DNA of 64,000 nt from Salvia splendens. Its lineage: Eukaryota > Streptophyta > Magnoliopsida > Lamiales > Lamiaceae. The position numbers and the translations under genes are program-made. The stretch covers positions 3,286,001 through 3,350,000 of the forward strand of contig NC_056036.1 of the NCBI RefSeq assembly GCF_004379255.2, in the 5' to 3' direction. The notes beneath the pieces were generated by a model, which searched no databases, was not told the origin of the DNA, and saw only the letters and a list, made by a program, of their open reading frames with translations. Shown here piece by piece: positions 1-11,162 of the stretch (position 1 is the stretch's first letter; every line of letters starts with the position of its first letter).

Positions 1-479
1 CATTGATTATAACCCAGCAATCATCAGAAGTTTTGTGTGCAGAGACATCTGAATATGTGAATACTTTGCTCTCTACACCCATTTTCTTTCTTGAACTTTA
101 AAGCTAAAACTAAAATAGAGTTTAAGCAATTATTGGTTGTATGTCTTTATATATAGGCATAGTACTAGTGATATTAATTAAGTATTCCGATGCTACAAAT
201 ATAAGAATCTTATAATAACATGCATAGTTAGGTTATTGACAGGGTTGATACCATATTTTATCATTAACTTAGGTGGAGTTTTCAAGCTTGTCAATTTGTT
301 GTTTGTTTCAATAATTACATTGTTTATAGAAAGAGCCTCTTGAATCAAACTGTCGCTTAGCAATCGAAGCAGGGGGATCACTATTAGAACGTTTTCCAAA
401 TATTGGTCTAAACTTTTATTTTTGATCAAATTAATTAATATGCAATTAATATTATGCCTTGTGATAAGTTGGACAATTT

Positions 480-575
480 TTATAGGTCATCACATGATAC
501 AAACATAATTCGAACTCAAAACTTTTGACCTCAGACATTACCACTCTATCATAAGGCCAACTCACACAAACTATT
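480..575 (-). repeat. tRNA-like (box A/box B) remnant
   Basis: On the minus strand, a box A-like stretch (TGGCCTTATGATAGAGTGG) is followed about 30 bases later by a box B-like stretch (GAGTTCGAATT). This is the arrangement of an internal Pol III promoter and resembles the tRNA-like parts near 8.99-9.06, 17.9 and 52.8 kb. It does not fold as a complete tRNA, and I could not define element ends. It is probably a fragment of a SINE or of a transposon carrying such a module. Confidence 0.35.
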
Positions 576-787
576 TTTTCCTTTTGATTATGAAGCGTAT
601 CATCCATCATTTCACAATTAAACTAAAATGTAGTATATATAAATTTTTATGGAAGCAACTAGGAGCTGAAAAAACTTTATGAAAGCTGTACATTTGGGTT
701 TTGCTCATAAAATTAAAATAAACTTTAAATTCATGTATTTCTTCGCAACTTTCAAAGTTAACGTGTGCAAAATCAAAATACACTCCA

Positions 788-893
788 AATTCAGGTATTT
801 AAGTGTAGAATAACAATTTCCATATAAGTATTATATTTCTAATTCAAGTATTTAAGTGTAGAATAACAATTTCCATATAAGTATTATATTTCT
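788..893. repeat. 53-bp tandem duplication
   Basis: Two adjacent near-identical 53-bp units begin at 788 and 841. Both carry the core TTTAAGTGTAGAATAACAAT and differ only near their starts (CAGG versus CAAG). Confidence 0.9.
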
Positions 894-1213
894 TTCGTTT
901 CTTAATAATAGAAACTCTTTCCTTTTTGATCCGTTCTTTAAAAACAGAAAATTTTCATAGTAGAAAACTTTTATTCTCTAACCTATTTTTTCTTTCTATC
1001 TTTACCAATTTTGCAACTCGTGTTATTTCAAAAGTTTTTATTTTCAAGAAAGAGTATAATTACAACGATGTCATCTGATAAAGTAATAATGATGTAAATT
1101 TCATATACTATTTAATAAAATGATGTGTAATGATAAAGTTGTTAAGTTCGAGTAATTATTGACATATTTAAAAGTTCGTTTTGATGGTGTGATTTTTATT
1201 AAACGAAGTTGAA

Positions 1214-1280
1214 ATTGGGCCTTGCCGAATACAAGCGGCCCAAATATCTTACCTTTACCTTCACTACTATAAGGGCCCAA
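1214..1280 (+). promoter_or_regulatory. Cluster of TGGGCC/GGCCCA motifs upstream of RPN2
   Basis: Three TGGGC-core motifs lie within 66 bp: TTGGGCC at 1215-1221, GGCCCA at 1237-1242 and GGGCCCAA at 1273-1280, about 135-200 bp before the RPN2 start codon. Such motifs (site II / TCP-type elements) are common in promoters of plant housekeeping genes. A TGGGC-core element has also been described as a proteasome-gene cis-element bound by NAC factors. That this cluster drives RPN2 is inferred from position. Confidence 0.6.
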
Positions 1281-1413
1281 ATCAGGTAAATCAAGAATGC
1301 AACACGAAATTAATTTCAGTTTGATTGTGTTTCGTCTTTGAATCAATCAATCGCATCTCAAGGAAAACCCTCAACCCCAAATCCCAGTCGATCGAAAGCC
1401 CTAATTCTGCGCA

Positions 1414-4400
1414 ATGGCTACGACGGTGAGCTGCGCCGGTGGGCTACTGGCTATGCTGAACGAGACCCACCCCGCTCTCAAGATACACGCGCTCACCCAT
1501 CTCAATACCTTTGTCAACTACTTCTGGCCGGAGATCTCCACCTCTGTTCCGATCATGTATTCTCCTTTTTTCTTTCTTATTCTCATTTGATTGCATCAAT
1601 TGGGCCTTCTCTCTCTTGGTTTGTTCTTGTTGTTTTCACATTGTCGAGAATTTCGATTGTGTTTGTCGAGTTGATTTGAAAATTGGGATGTTTGTTGTGA
1701 TCCTTTTTAGTAAAGTTATGTTCTTTACAGCCTGGTGATCGGCATGTTTGATTTTCTGATGGGATATACTTGAATTTCTGATGTATTATAATCCTCGAAT
1801 TATAGAAATAGCATCAATTAGAGGGAATTCAGTGAGCTGAGCTACAGCTTTTTGATTGGTTCAGTTTTGGACATTAGGTCTGATAGACTTCCAAAGTTAA
1901 TAGATGGTATTGGTAACCTAACCAACAGCATAGGTAGCAACCCAAACTTGAGTTAGCTTCATGAAACTAAATAAGCAACTGCCTCCATATAATGACTAGA
2001 CATATACCAGCATGTCCTATCTGTACCTTGGTATTTACTGATGAGTATTTACCATTTTGGGATCGTTAGTCACTTATTAATACCTGATATTTTAGCAAGA
2101 TTTGGTTGGGTTTGAGTTTGTCTTGGAATTCTGTTTTGACCAAGTCAGTATATGTATATTCTTGACTTGTAATTAGTGAGTTTATAATATGATCTAATAT
2201 GACTGCAGCGAAAGTTTATATGAAGATGAAGAATTCGAACAAAGGCATCTGGCTGCCTTGCTTGTTTCCAAGGTATAATATTTCATCTTTTGGTTTTAAT
2301 ATGGTTACACTTATAGCCGTTTTCCTCTGTGTTAGGTTTTAGAAATTACACTTTTTAGGTGAAGTGTTGCTTGAAGCATGATAAATTGTTTCCTCTTTTA
2401 ATTTCTTTTGTCTTCTTTCACAATGTACATATGTTTCTCCCACCAGGTTTTCTATTATCTTGGTGAACTTAATGACTCACTATCATATGCTCTGGGAGCT
2501 GATCACCAGTTTGATGTGTCAGAGGATTCTGACTATGTTCATACTCTTCTTGGTAAGAAGTTAATTTTCAATGTTTCCCTTTGATATTATGTGATATTCA
2601 CTATTTCACTTAAACTCTTGCTTTTTGTTATCTTCTTGTTTCCCTCAGCGAAAGCAATTGATGAATATGCTAGTCTGAAGACTAAAGCAGCTGAGGCAAA
2701 TTATGAATCAGCAGTAATTGACCCTAGACTGGAGGCAATTGTGGAGAGAATGCTTGATAAGTATGTCAATTGACATCTTCATGTTATTAACAATAGCTAT
2801 GTTGTTTCAATTCATAACTTTGTATTGCCATTTCTTACCTTTTTTACAGATGTATTGCGGATGGAAAATACCAACAAGCTATAGGAGTTGCTATTGAATG
2901 CAGACGATTGGATAAGCTTGAGGAAGCGGTTATAAAGAGTGACAATGTTCATTCTACTATCAATTACTGCATTGATGTCTCTCATAACTTTATATATAGA
3001 AGAGAGTATCGCCTCGAGGTGAATTTTTTTGAGCCCATTGGATAGTTACGATTGTAGCCAAAATTCTCGTGATATGTTAATGGCTGAAGTTTAGCAGTTA
3101 TGGAAGCTATATGTGTAATAAATTTATAAAAATGACATTCGTGTTCTTAACTTAAACAGGTGTTCCGACTTTTGGTCAAGATATACCAACAATTGCCTTC
3201 ACCTGACTACTTGAGCATGTGCCAGCGCCTAATGTTTTTGGATGAGCCCGAAGGTGTAGCAAGCATATTGGAGAAACTCCTAAGATCTGAAAATGCAGAT
3301 GATGCACTGTTGGCATATCAAATAGCATTTGATCTAGTGGAGAATGAACACCAAGCCTTCCTTTTGAAGGTACGAGATCAGCTCCCTAATGCCAAGAAGT
3401 TGCAGCCTTCAGAGTCAAAGCAGTCCGAGTCTGCGCAGCCAGATGTTGTGCCAGTAGCTGATGCTGCGACAGACGCTGATGCTGCAACTGGCAGTAATGC
3501 TGTTGTATCAGAGGAGGTTCAGATGACAGATGTGACTCAAGTAGATGATAGTGCAACATGTTCCGATCCACGTGAAGCTGCTTATGATGAGAGATTAATG
3601 AAAATGAGAGGAATTTTGTCTGGAGAGACTTGCATTCAGTTGACTCTGCAGTTTTTACATGGCCATAACAAGTAGGTGTTTCTATAATTTGTTCTTAGTC
3701 TTGGATTTTTTCTGACATGGTAAAAATGAAGTGGTCTAATAAATATTTGATTTGTTCTCTCTTTTCAGATCAGATCTTCTCATTCTTAAGACGATAAAGC
3801 AATCTGTTGAAATGAGAAATAGTGTTTGCCACAGTGCAACTATATATGCCAATGCTCTTATGCATGCTGGAACAACTGTAGACACGTTTCTTCGCGAGAA
3901 TCTGGTATGTACCCATTGGCTTAGTCTGAGTTATATAAATATTTCCCTCATAAGTCATAAATCATAATCATATATCTATGTACTATTTATTCTCCTAATA
4001 CTCCATACTAATTGTGCGTCAGGACTGGCTGAGTAGGGCAACAAATTGGGCTAAGTTTAGTGCTACTGCAGGACTTGGGGTTATCCACAGAGGTCATTTG
4101 CAGCAAGGAAGATCGCTAATGGCACCTTACTTACCACAAGGTGGGGCTGGTAGTGGTGGTAGCCCTTATTCCGAAGGTGGTGCTTTGTATGCTCTTGGTT
4201 TAATCCATGCAAATCACGGGGAGGGCATTAAACAGTTTCTCAGAGAGAGTTTGCGTAGTACTAATGTTGAGGTTTGTACTTTGATCTTTTCAAGTGATAT
4301 TATACTCTTGTTTTTATATGATTTCATTAATCACCAGTAGCTAGTATCTAAATGCTGGAATGTGACAAATGGTGCAGGTTATTCAGCATGGTGCCTGCCT

Positions 4401-6537
4401 CGGTCTTGGTCTGGCGGCTTTGGGCACGGCAGATGATGAAATTTTTGATGAGATAAAAAATGTTTTATACACAGACAGTGCTGTTGCTGGTGAGGCTGCT
4501 GGTATAAGTATGGGTTTATTGATGGTTGGAACTGCTAGCGAGAAAGCTGGAGAAATGCTTGCTTATGCTCATGAGACGCAGCATGAGAAGATTATTAGGT
4601 AATTATTGATTTTCCATTCAAGGCTAGTAAATATATTACTGCATGTCATGTTTTGTTCCCTACTTTTATTTTCATTCTGCTTTTTGGCAGGGGTTTGGCA
4701 TTGGGTATTGCACTTACTGTTTACGGGAGAGAGGAAGAAGCCGATACTCTGATTGAGCAAATGACTAGAGATCAAGACCCTATCTTGCGTTATGGTGGAA
4801 TGTATGCTCTGGCATTAGCATACAGGGGAACAGCGAACAATAAGGCCATACGTCAACTGCTGCACTTTGCCGTATCAGACGTGAGTGATGATGTCAGAAG
4901 GACTGCTGTACTTGCCCTTGGATTTGTTCTATATTCTGATCCGGAACAGGTTGGTACCTTCTTTGGTGTTCCTTCTGCTAATCTGTTGTTTATTAACTTT
5001 GCTTGAAAATCAAGGGAGAAAATTGTGTTTATGGGATGCTAAACTTGTCTATCTTGCTTCCTCTTAGATCTAAGTGCTAAGCAAGGGTTCTTCCCTATCA
5101 TGACTAATTTTTTATTTACACTTACTCAAAATGCAGACTCCTCGAATTGTTTCGCTACTATCAGAGTCATACAACCCACATGTTCGTTATGGTGCTGCAC
5201 TAGCTGTTGGAATTTCTTGTGCAGGTACTGGCCTTAGCGAGGCCATATCATTGCTAGAGCCTTTGACATCAGATGTCGTTGACTTTGTCCGCCAAGGTGC
5301 TTTAATTGCAATGGCAATGGTGATGGTGCAAACCAGTGAAGCCAGTGATTCCCGTGTTGGTCAGTTCAGGTATTATTCTGACTATACTGGTATACGTAAC
5401 TTATCTTCACGCCTTAACCATATCCATTAGTATTCTTTCAGCTTACATTGTCTTTTGGTCATAGGCGACAATTGGAGAAAATAATCCTTGATAAACATGA
5501 AGACACAATGAGCAAGATGGGTGCAATTTTAGCGTCTGGAATTCTAGATGCTGGTGGAAGGAATGTGACCATCAAGTTGCTTTCAAAGTCGAAGCATGAT
5601 AAAATCACGGCAGTTGTTGGCCTGGCTGTATTCAGTCAGTTTTGGTACTGGTACCCACTTATATATTTCATTAGTCTGGCGTTTTCACCAACTGCATTGA
5701 TTGGTTTGAACAATGACTTGAAAGTGCCGAAGTTTGAGTTCCTATCACACGCAAAGCCGTCATTGTTTGAGTACCCGAAGCCTACGACTGTACCTACCAC
5801 TACTTCAGCTGCTAAGCTACCTACGGCAGTTTTATCAACATCAGCTAGAGCCAAGGCCAGGGCTAGTAAGAAAGATGCGGAGAAAGCAAATGCTGAGAAG
5901 GCCAATCCAAGTTCTGGAAAGGGTAAAGCAAGTGAGAAAGATGGCGACTCTATGCAGGTAATCTGCTTTCTTTCCTTACCTTTTCTTTGGTATATGGATG
6001 ATGCATGTGGTGATATCATCTGCACCTATTTTTTGTATGTATATGTATATATATATATTATATGTATATATATATGGTTGCTATGAGAGTTTGTAACGGG
6101 GTGAATCACCCGAAATTCTTCTCTACCCCATATGGATCTCGCTCAACTGCTTGATAAGGGGAACATGTGAAGTTGCTGACTTTGCGCTTTTCTGTGTCTT
6201 ATGTTGCCAGATTGATAGTGCCGCAGAAAAGAAGGCTGAACCTGAACCATCATTTGAAATGTTGACCAACCCGGCTAGAGTGATTCCTGCCCAAGAAAAA
6301 TTCATCAAGTTTCTTACAGACAGTAGATATGTGCCGGTGAAGTCAGCACCCTCGGGCTTTGTTCTGCTAAAAGACCTTCGTCCAAGTGAACCTGAGGCAT
6401 TAGCTTTGACCGATTCACTCTCATCCTCAGCACCAAATGGTACTGGTGCACCAGCCACTGGTCAGCAGGGCTCTGCCTCGTCAATGGCAGTGGATGACGA
6501 GCCTGCACCGCCACAAGCATTTGAATATACATCATAG
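1414..6537 (+). CDS. RPN2: 26S proteasome regulatory subunit RPN2 (PSMD1 homologue)
   Basis: Thirteen exons: 1414-1556, 2209-2272, 2447-2552, 2649-2760, 2850-3018, 3160-3671, 3769-3904, 4023-4271, 4378-4598, 4691-4949, 5137-5369, 5465-5957 and 6211-6537. All introns are GT..AG and the joined frame is open for 3024 nt, giving 1007 residues, close to the usual plant RPN2 length. RPN2 is the large non-ATPase scaffold of the 19S lid-base interface, where it helps organise ubiquitin-receptor and ATPase subunits. Helical N-terminal sequence is followed by alanine/glycine-rich PC-type repeats (roughly residues 400-780, e.g. [15 protein letters not shown] and [14 protein letters not shown]). Next come a Lys/Glu/Ala-rich charged segment (about 855-898) and a conserved C-terminal domain containing [11 protein letters not shown]. 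The start is the first ATG at the head of the conserved N-terminus (MATTV). Intron 12 holds a TA-rich microsatellite. It looks fully functional. Confidence 0.97.
6031..6076. repeat. TA/TG microsatellite in RPN2 intron 12
   Basis: An alternating TATATG/TATATA tract lies wholly inside the last intron of RPN2, 45 bp after the donor region. It is likely to vary in length between individuals and has no coding effect. Confidence 0.8.
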
Positions 6538-7267
6538 GTTGGAATGCTCCGTTTCTTTTCTCCAAGATTCTGCAGATAAACCCCAACAGATGGCCTGAAC
6601 ATCAGTTAACCGAATGTCAATGTTGGTTTTATCTGGTGCTCGTCCTTCCACCCCGCTCAATCATGTTCATTTCCTACGCAATATATAAACGCGGGGAAAT
6701 AGAGAACTGTAGAAAACTGCATTAGCCACGGGGCCGAAGGCGAACACATAATTTCTCTATAGATGTATGGGTTGCAGGAGAGACTCGGGCATTTTAATTT
6801 GCTCAATGGATTAACTTGGCTGTAATTTTATTTTCACTTCTACATGAACTGGATCTTAGGATATCTTTCCTCGATTGCGCTATTTTTATCTCTAGCACGC
6901 TCTCATGTTTTTGCCATTTCCATTATATTGAGACACGGTTTAATCTTTGCATGTTTCTAGACTGATGCAGCCCTTTATCATACAATTGCTCATGACCTGT
7001 TTCTTGATTTTCATTTATATTAAATAAATGAAATAGCCACTAACAATTCAGAAAAAATCCAAAGTTAGGGGACATCTTTACTTGGAGCACAAGATTGGGA
7101 TGGATGTTGAATGGAAATGTTAATGAATCTGCATAACAAAAATAGTACTACTAATTGATCTGCACACAGCCATGCTTTCTCATACCTCTCTGCGAAAGAC
7201 TTATCTGTACAATTGTTACTCATGGGGCCAGCTGATCAAGTTTATTTGACACCCTGCACATCTCAAC
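6538..7267 (+). other. RPN2 3' untranslated region and downstream spacer
   Basis: Non-coding sequence after the RPN2 stop. It is less AT-rich than the distant intergenic DNA, so at least the first few hundred bases are probably 3' UTR. The polyadenylation site cannot be fixed from sequence alone. No other gene is visible. Confidence 0.4.
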
Positions 7268-7594
7268 ATGTTTTCCCTGTCTCTTGATTTGCAGCGGGGA
7301 AGTGAAACCGACCAACATAGATCCATGCAGTTCTGGAGAAGGATATGGCATGTCCAACAATACAAGCTAGTCCTGATCAGATCACACTGCTCAAGTGCTG
7401 AGGAAATTTGTAGGGACAGTGTGAAATGTGCTCCAGAGGTGACATTATGTGATATGATGGATGTTGAGAATGAGAAACAGCCTAGCAAGAAAAGGAAATT
7501 CCCTAATGAAATCCAACTGCTACAGAGCGGCTTGAAGGTTATGCTAGAATGCCTTTCCTACTGGCAACAGAATCAACCCGACTCAAGTTTTTGA
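7268..7594 (+). CDS. Unrecognised ORF, possible exon or gene relic
   Basis: An open frame of 108 codons ends in TGA at 7592-7594. I do not recognise the protein. It has a basic cluster (PSKKRKF) that could be a nuclear signal, several Cys and Trp residues and no obvious domain. A good splice acceptor (TTGATTTGCAG) ends at about 7294, so bases from 7295 could be a last exon rather than a free-standing gene. The local base composition is more balanced than in the flanking AT-rich DNA. It lies 0.7 kb downstream of RPN2 in the same orientation. It may be an alternative 3' exon, a decayed gene fragment or chance. Confidence 0.2.
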   Translation: MFSLSLDLQRGSETDQHRSMQFWRRIWHVQQYKLVLIRSHCSSAEEICRDSVKCAPEVTLCDMMDVENEKQPSKKRKFPNEIQLLQSGLKVMLECLSYWQQNQPDSSF

Positions 7595-8576
7595 ACCATT
7601 TCAGCTGTCATGAAGATGTAGCAAAACTTGGTTACATTCTACTTTCTTTATCATGAACTAGTTTGTATATCCATCTAAGCACAGTACTGAAAAATTCACA
7701 TCATCAAATTTGAAAATTACAAAACAACAGTAGCAAATAAATTGCTAGTGGCAACCACAGAAGCTACCGCACTGAATATGCTTCATAGCTTATTTTCCAT
7801 TTTAGCGACAATGATTTTATTAGTATTCTAGGCCACGGATAAATACATAAATTAATACTCATAATCATGTTGTTTAAGAATGACATTGATATGACTCAAG
7901 AATACAAAATGGTTGAACTATTTGCTCCCCATCATCACTTCTCATGTGTTCTTTGACCTTTCTTTGGCATATACTCCTTCAATGCTTTCTCTAAAGGTAC
8001 AAATTACACCATTCATGACTTTTCATCTTATTGTGATACTTTTATATGGTTTCATTTTGCATAGGCTACAAGTGTGACATACATTGCAGAGTGTAATTTG
8101 CCTGACAGTGACAATTCTTATATCCTCACTTTCATTGTGAAGTTAGCACCAACCCTTGACTAGTACTTATCTGCAACTACCTCAATAGTGCTCCCATTTT
8201 CAAAAAGTATATTACACTATCAATTAAAGTATTTGACACTATTATCATATTAAATACCTAAAGCATGCCAGTGCCAACCTGATAACTCTTGATTAGAGCG
8301 AATCATACTCGATCAAGAAAACAAATCACAAGTAGCTGCATCACATCAAGATCCATTATTCTTAGTGAAGTTATGTGGAAGCACTATTGATATTATTGTG
8401 TGAGATGATTTGGTTAGTTTGTTAATGATTATGAGTATTTATGTGTATAAAAACTTGGTTTTGGGTCTTTGTAAGCTTCCCTTCTCTAATCAAAGCATCT
8501 TGCAAATTGCATATCAATAAAGTGGATGGTTCAACTCTTTTAATTTGTGGCATGTAAAATAAAAATGAAAAGTACT
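7595..8576. other. Intergenic, nothing recognised
   Basis: AT-rich sequence without a credible open frame, RNA gene or bounded repeat. It separates the RPN2 region from the hAT-type element beginning at 8585. Confidence 0.5.
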
Positions 8577-9152
8577 CCATCCATCAGTGGCGTATCTAGA
8601 ATTTTTGATTCGGGGGTGCGAGACTTATATTGATTTGAAGCTTTAAAATTCGATTAATCATTTTTCTTTTGTTTTGTTAGTGGAGAATATCTTATTTAGA
8701 TATTTTTCTTAATTATAAATATTTTATATTAAATAAATATAATAATTATATAGTAGTAATAAAATATCCTGAAAGTAAATCTTTTGAACATAAATTATTG
8801 GAACAAAGTTGCAATTACTACAAGAAAAAGAATTAATAACCAAATAATTGATAAAATATTTGCAAATCTTATTAGTAAAAATATAATAATGAATAGTATA
8901 AATTATTCAAGGAAATATCTATTATTTTTCAAATAGAAAAGAAACAATATAATAAATATAAATTAATATACAAAAACTTGAAAGTAGCCACTGCGATTTG
9001 AACTTGGGTGAGTAAGAAGAACAAGAGGTACTTTACCACTAGACCAATAGAGCTTTCCTTACAAAGGCTCGACAATATATAGTAAAGATCTCAAATTTTG
9101 GGGATACAGTTGTACCCCTTGTTCATATACTGGATACGCCACTGCCATCCAT
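8577..9152. mobile_element. Non-autonomous hAT-type element, 560 bp, with 8-bp target duplication
   Basis: The element spans 8585-9144. Its ends are inverted repeats, CAGTGGCGTATC on the left and GATACGCCACTG on the right. It is flanked by a perfect 8-bp direct repeat CCATCCAT (8577-8584 and 9145-9152), the duplication size typical of the hAT superfamily. There is no transposase frame, so it must have moved by a transposase supplied elsewhere. Near its right end (about 8990-9057, minus strand) it carries a tRNA-like stretch with box A- and box B-like sequences, as the larger element at 51.36-52.97 kb also does. Confidence 0.88.
8990..9060 (-). repeat. tRNA-like module inside the hAT-type element
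   Basis: Read on the minus strand, TTGGTCTAGTGGTAAAG (box A-like) is followed by CAAGTTCAAATCGC (box B-like) at about tRNA spacing. The rest does not make a clean cloverleaf, so this is not a usable tRNA gene. It lies about 85 bp inside the right terminal repeat of the element. Confidence 0.5.
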
Positions 9153-9706
9153 TTTTTAGTATTGGTTTCGTCATGAGTTATAAAAAAATTGTCTGAGTAT
9201 ATTATGATTGGAGAGTACTAGTGTTTGTAGAATATATATGGACCTCATATTTTAGTTGCTCGTGTGCAAAATCAAAATTTGACGAAAGTTTAAGAATTTA
9301 GAGACAATTACTCCTAAATAAAAAGTTTGCAACTATTTTATCTTCATAATTTAAAATTCATTTTGGACGGAGGTGGGATTTTAGCTATATGATATGGACA
9401 CATACCATGTTTCACCCTGTGTTTAATTTATACTATATGATGTCACATCGATGTCAATAATGATATTATCTTCTAAAAACAGTTACTTGTGTCTGACTAC
9501 ACTTTTAGCCCAATAGTAGAAATCTCAACCACGCCAAAATGACAAAATCTCTCACCACTCGCAATATAATCTTCATAATATTGCAACATTATCACCACAA
9601 TCATATTTCACACTTTACACAAATAATTTCATCTCAAAATCACCCAAATATATCAATCTACTTATATAAAGTACAACCTCCCAATGCAGTCGACAAAGTC
9701 CAAATA

Positions 9707-10144
9707 ATGAAAGCGCAAAACGCGGTGGCTCTCTTCCTCATAAGCTGCGCGGTGTACATCACGCTCCTGACGTGGAAGCAGCATCTCTCCTTCGCGGGCC
9801 GGGTGTACGACGTCCGCATCATCAACGGCTTCACCAACAACTCGTCGCTGGCGCTGGTGGTGTGGTGCTCGGCCGCGGACGGGCGAGACATAGGCGGGAG
9901 GGCCCTCCAAGAGCGCGACGACTACAGCTGGAGCGTCAGAGTGGCCCCACTGTGGAGCTCGGCTCGATTCGTGTGCACCCTTAAGTGGGACGCGAGGAGG
10001 CGGAAGTTCGAGGCGTTCCGGGCCAGCCGGGACGTGTTTAGGTGCGGACGCCGCGGCGGGCAATGCCTTTGGCTGGTGAGAGAGGATGGGTTTTACTTCA
10101 GCAATGATGGGGTCGGATGGATCAAAGATTTTGCATGGATGTAA
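9707..10144 (+). CDS. S1/SPH-family secreted protein (plant self-incompatibility S1 homologue)
   Basis: Encodes 145 residues with no intron. A hydrophobic N-terminal segment (about residues 6-22, ALFLISCAVYITLL) acts as a signal peptide or anchor. The mature part has the S1-family layout: an early strand YDVRIINGF, VVWCSAADGRDIGG, FVCTLKWDARRRKFEAF and a final pair of Cys in CGRRGGQCLWLVREDGFYFS. These give the four conserved Cys that form two disulfides. S1 homologues are small secreted proteins; the founding member is the poppy stigma self-incompatibility determinant, but most homologues have no known role. The frame stays open 56 codons upstream, but the ATG at 9707 directly precedes the signal sequence and is preferred. 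The coding part is strikingly GC-rich compared with its AT-rich surroundings and with the S1/SPH gene at 53.0 kb. Confidence 0.88.
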   Translation: MKAQNAVALFLISCAVYITLLTWKQHLSFAGRVYDVRIINGFTNNSSLALVVWCSAADGRDIGGRALQERDDYSWSVRVAPLWSSARFVCTLKWDARRRKFEAFRASRDVFRCGRRGGQCLWLVREDGFYFSNDGVGWIKDFAWM

Positions 10145-11162
10145 GCAAATATAAGCTGTTTTTGTTGAGATGTGTAAATTAAAATCTAAATGAATTAATA
10201 AGAAGTTTGGGCTTCTTTTTTGTTTATGTATAATGGTTATTATGAGCTTGTTAGTAAAAAAAATAACTATGTTGTGTTTGTTTTGTAGTAGTTAGTGAAG
10301 GATGATGGATTTTGCTTTTTTAAGAATGTTCAATCTATGCAAGAAATGCGGTTTCTAATTTTACGTGTTTTTTTTAAAATTAATGTCTTCCATTCGTTAG
10401 TTTCTCCTATTCTGATAACAACTAGGGTCGTGAATTATGATGCCTTTAATCATTCGAAAACGGCAGCCACTACTTTTTTCATCATATTACTATTATTTAT
10501 AGTTACATTTTAATATAATATTAATATCAATGTGATCATATCTTGCCATTCTACGCGAGTAAAGAGTAATGTATTTCCCGCTAGAAGGGCAAAAAAATAT
10601 ACTAGTACTATATATATAGTTTATCAACAAATTAAAATGATTTCGAAATCAAATTAAAACACAAATCAAACTTAACTTTCCATAAATTTCATAGTTGAAC
10701 ATATATCCAAAAGAATCTAATTTTATTATAAATTCTTGATATTAATCTTAAAACAATCAATAATACTAGCAAAGAAAGGAAAATGGAATCTCCATAGAAT
10801 TAAAGCTCCAACATGTCACATAGTCCAAATTCTCAAATTTAACCAAATAAATAATCACTTTGTCCCAAGATAAAATGAATTATTCCTTTTTTGAGATGTC
10901 CTAGATAAATGATGCATTTCATCTATGTGCAAAATTAACTCTTCTTCTCTCCCATTCCCTTTTTTTTTCTTATATTTTTCAGTTAACTAACTGAACACCA
11001 TTTCTTAATTCAGATGCCAAAAATATGTATTATTTCTTTTTTCAGGATGAAAAGAGTAGTAATATTATTAAAAATTATGATTACAAAATGAAATTATAAA
11101 AATACTAAAATATTTAATATTTTTCGAGAGACGATAGATCTCCGACACATTTTGTATAGCTC
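10145..11162. other. Intergenic, AT-rich
   Basis: Contains the probable 3' UTR of the S1/SPH gene, then AT-rich DNA. From about 10860 to 11055 there is a weak, decayed resemblance to a Stowaway-type MITE. No gene is supported. Confidence 0.45.

Larger units (their letters stand above)
1..1213. other. AT-rich 5' flank, no gene seen
   Basis: No convincing coding potential; the short open frames here have no recognisable family features. It holds a 53-bp tandem duplication (788-893) and a tRNA-like remnant (about 480-575, reading on the minus strand), both listed separately. The rest is AT-rich DNA upstream of RPN2. Confidence 0.6.

Noticed and set aside
8990..9060. A functional tRNA gene
   Set aside because: Box-like sequences are present, but the acceptor and anticodon stems do not pair and it lies inside a hAT-type element.
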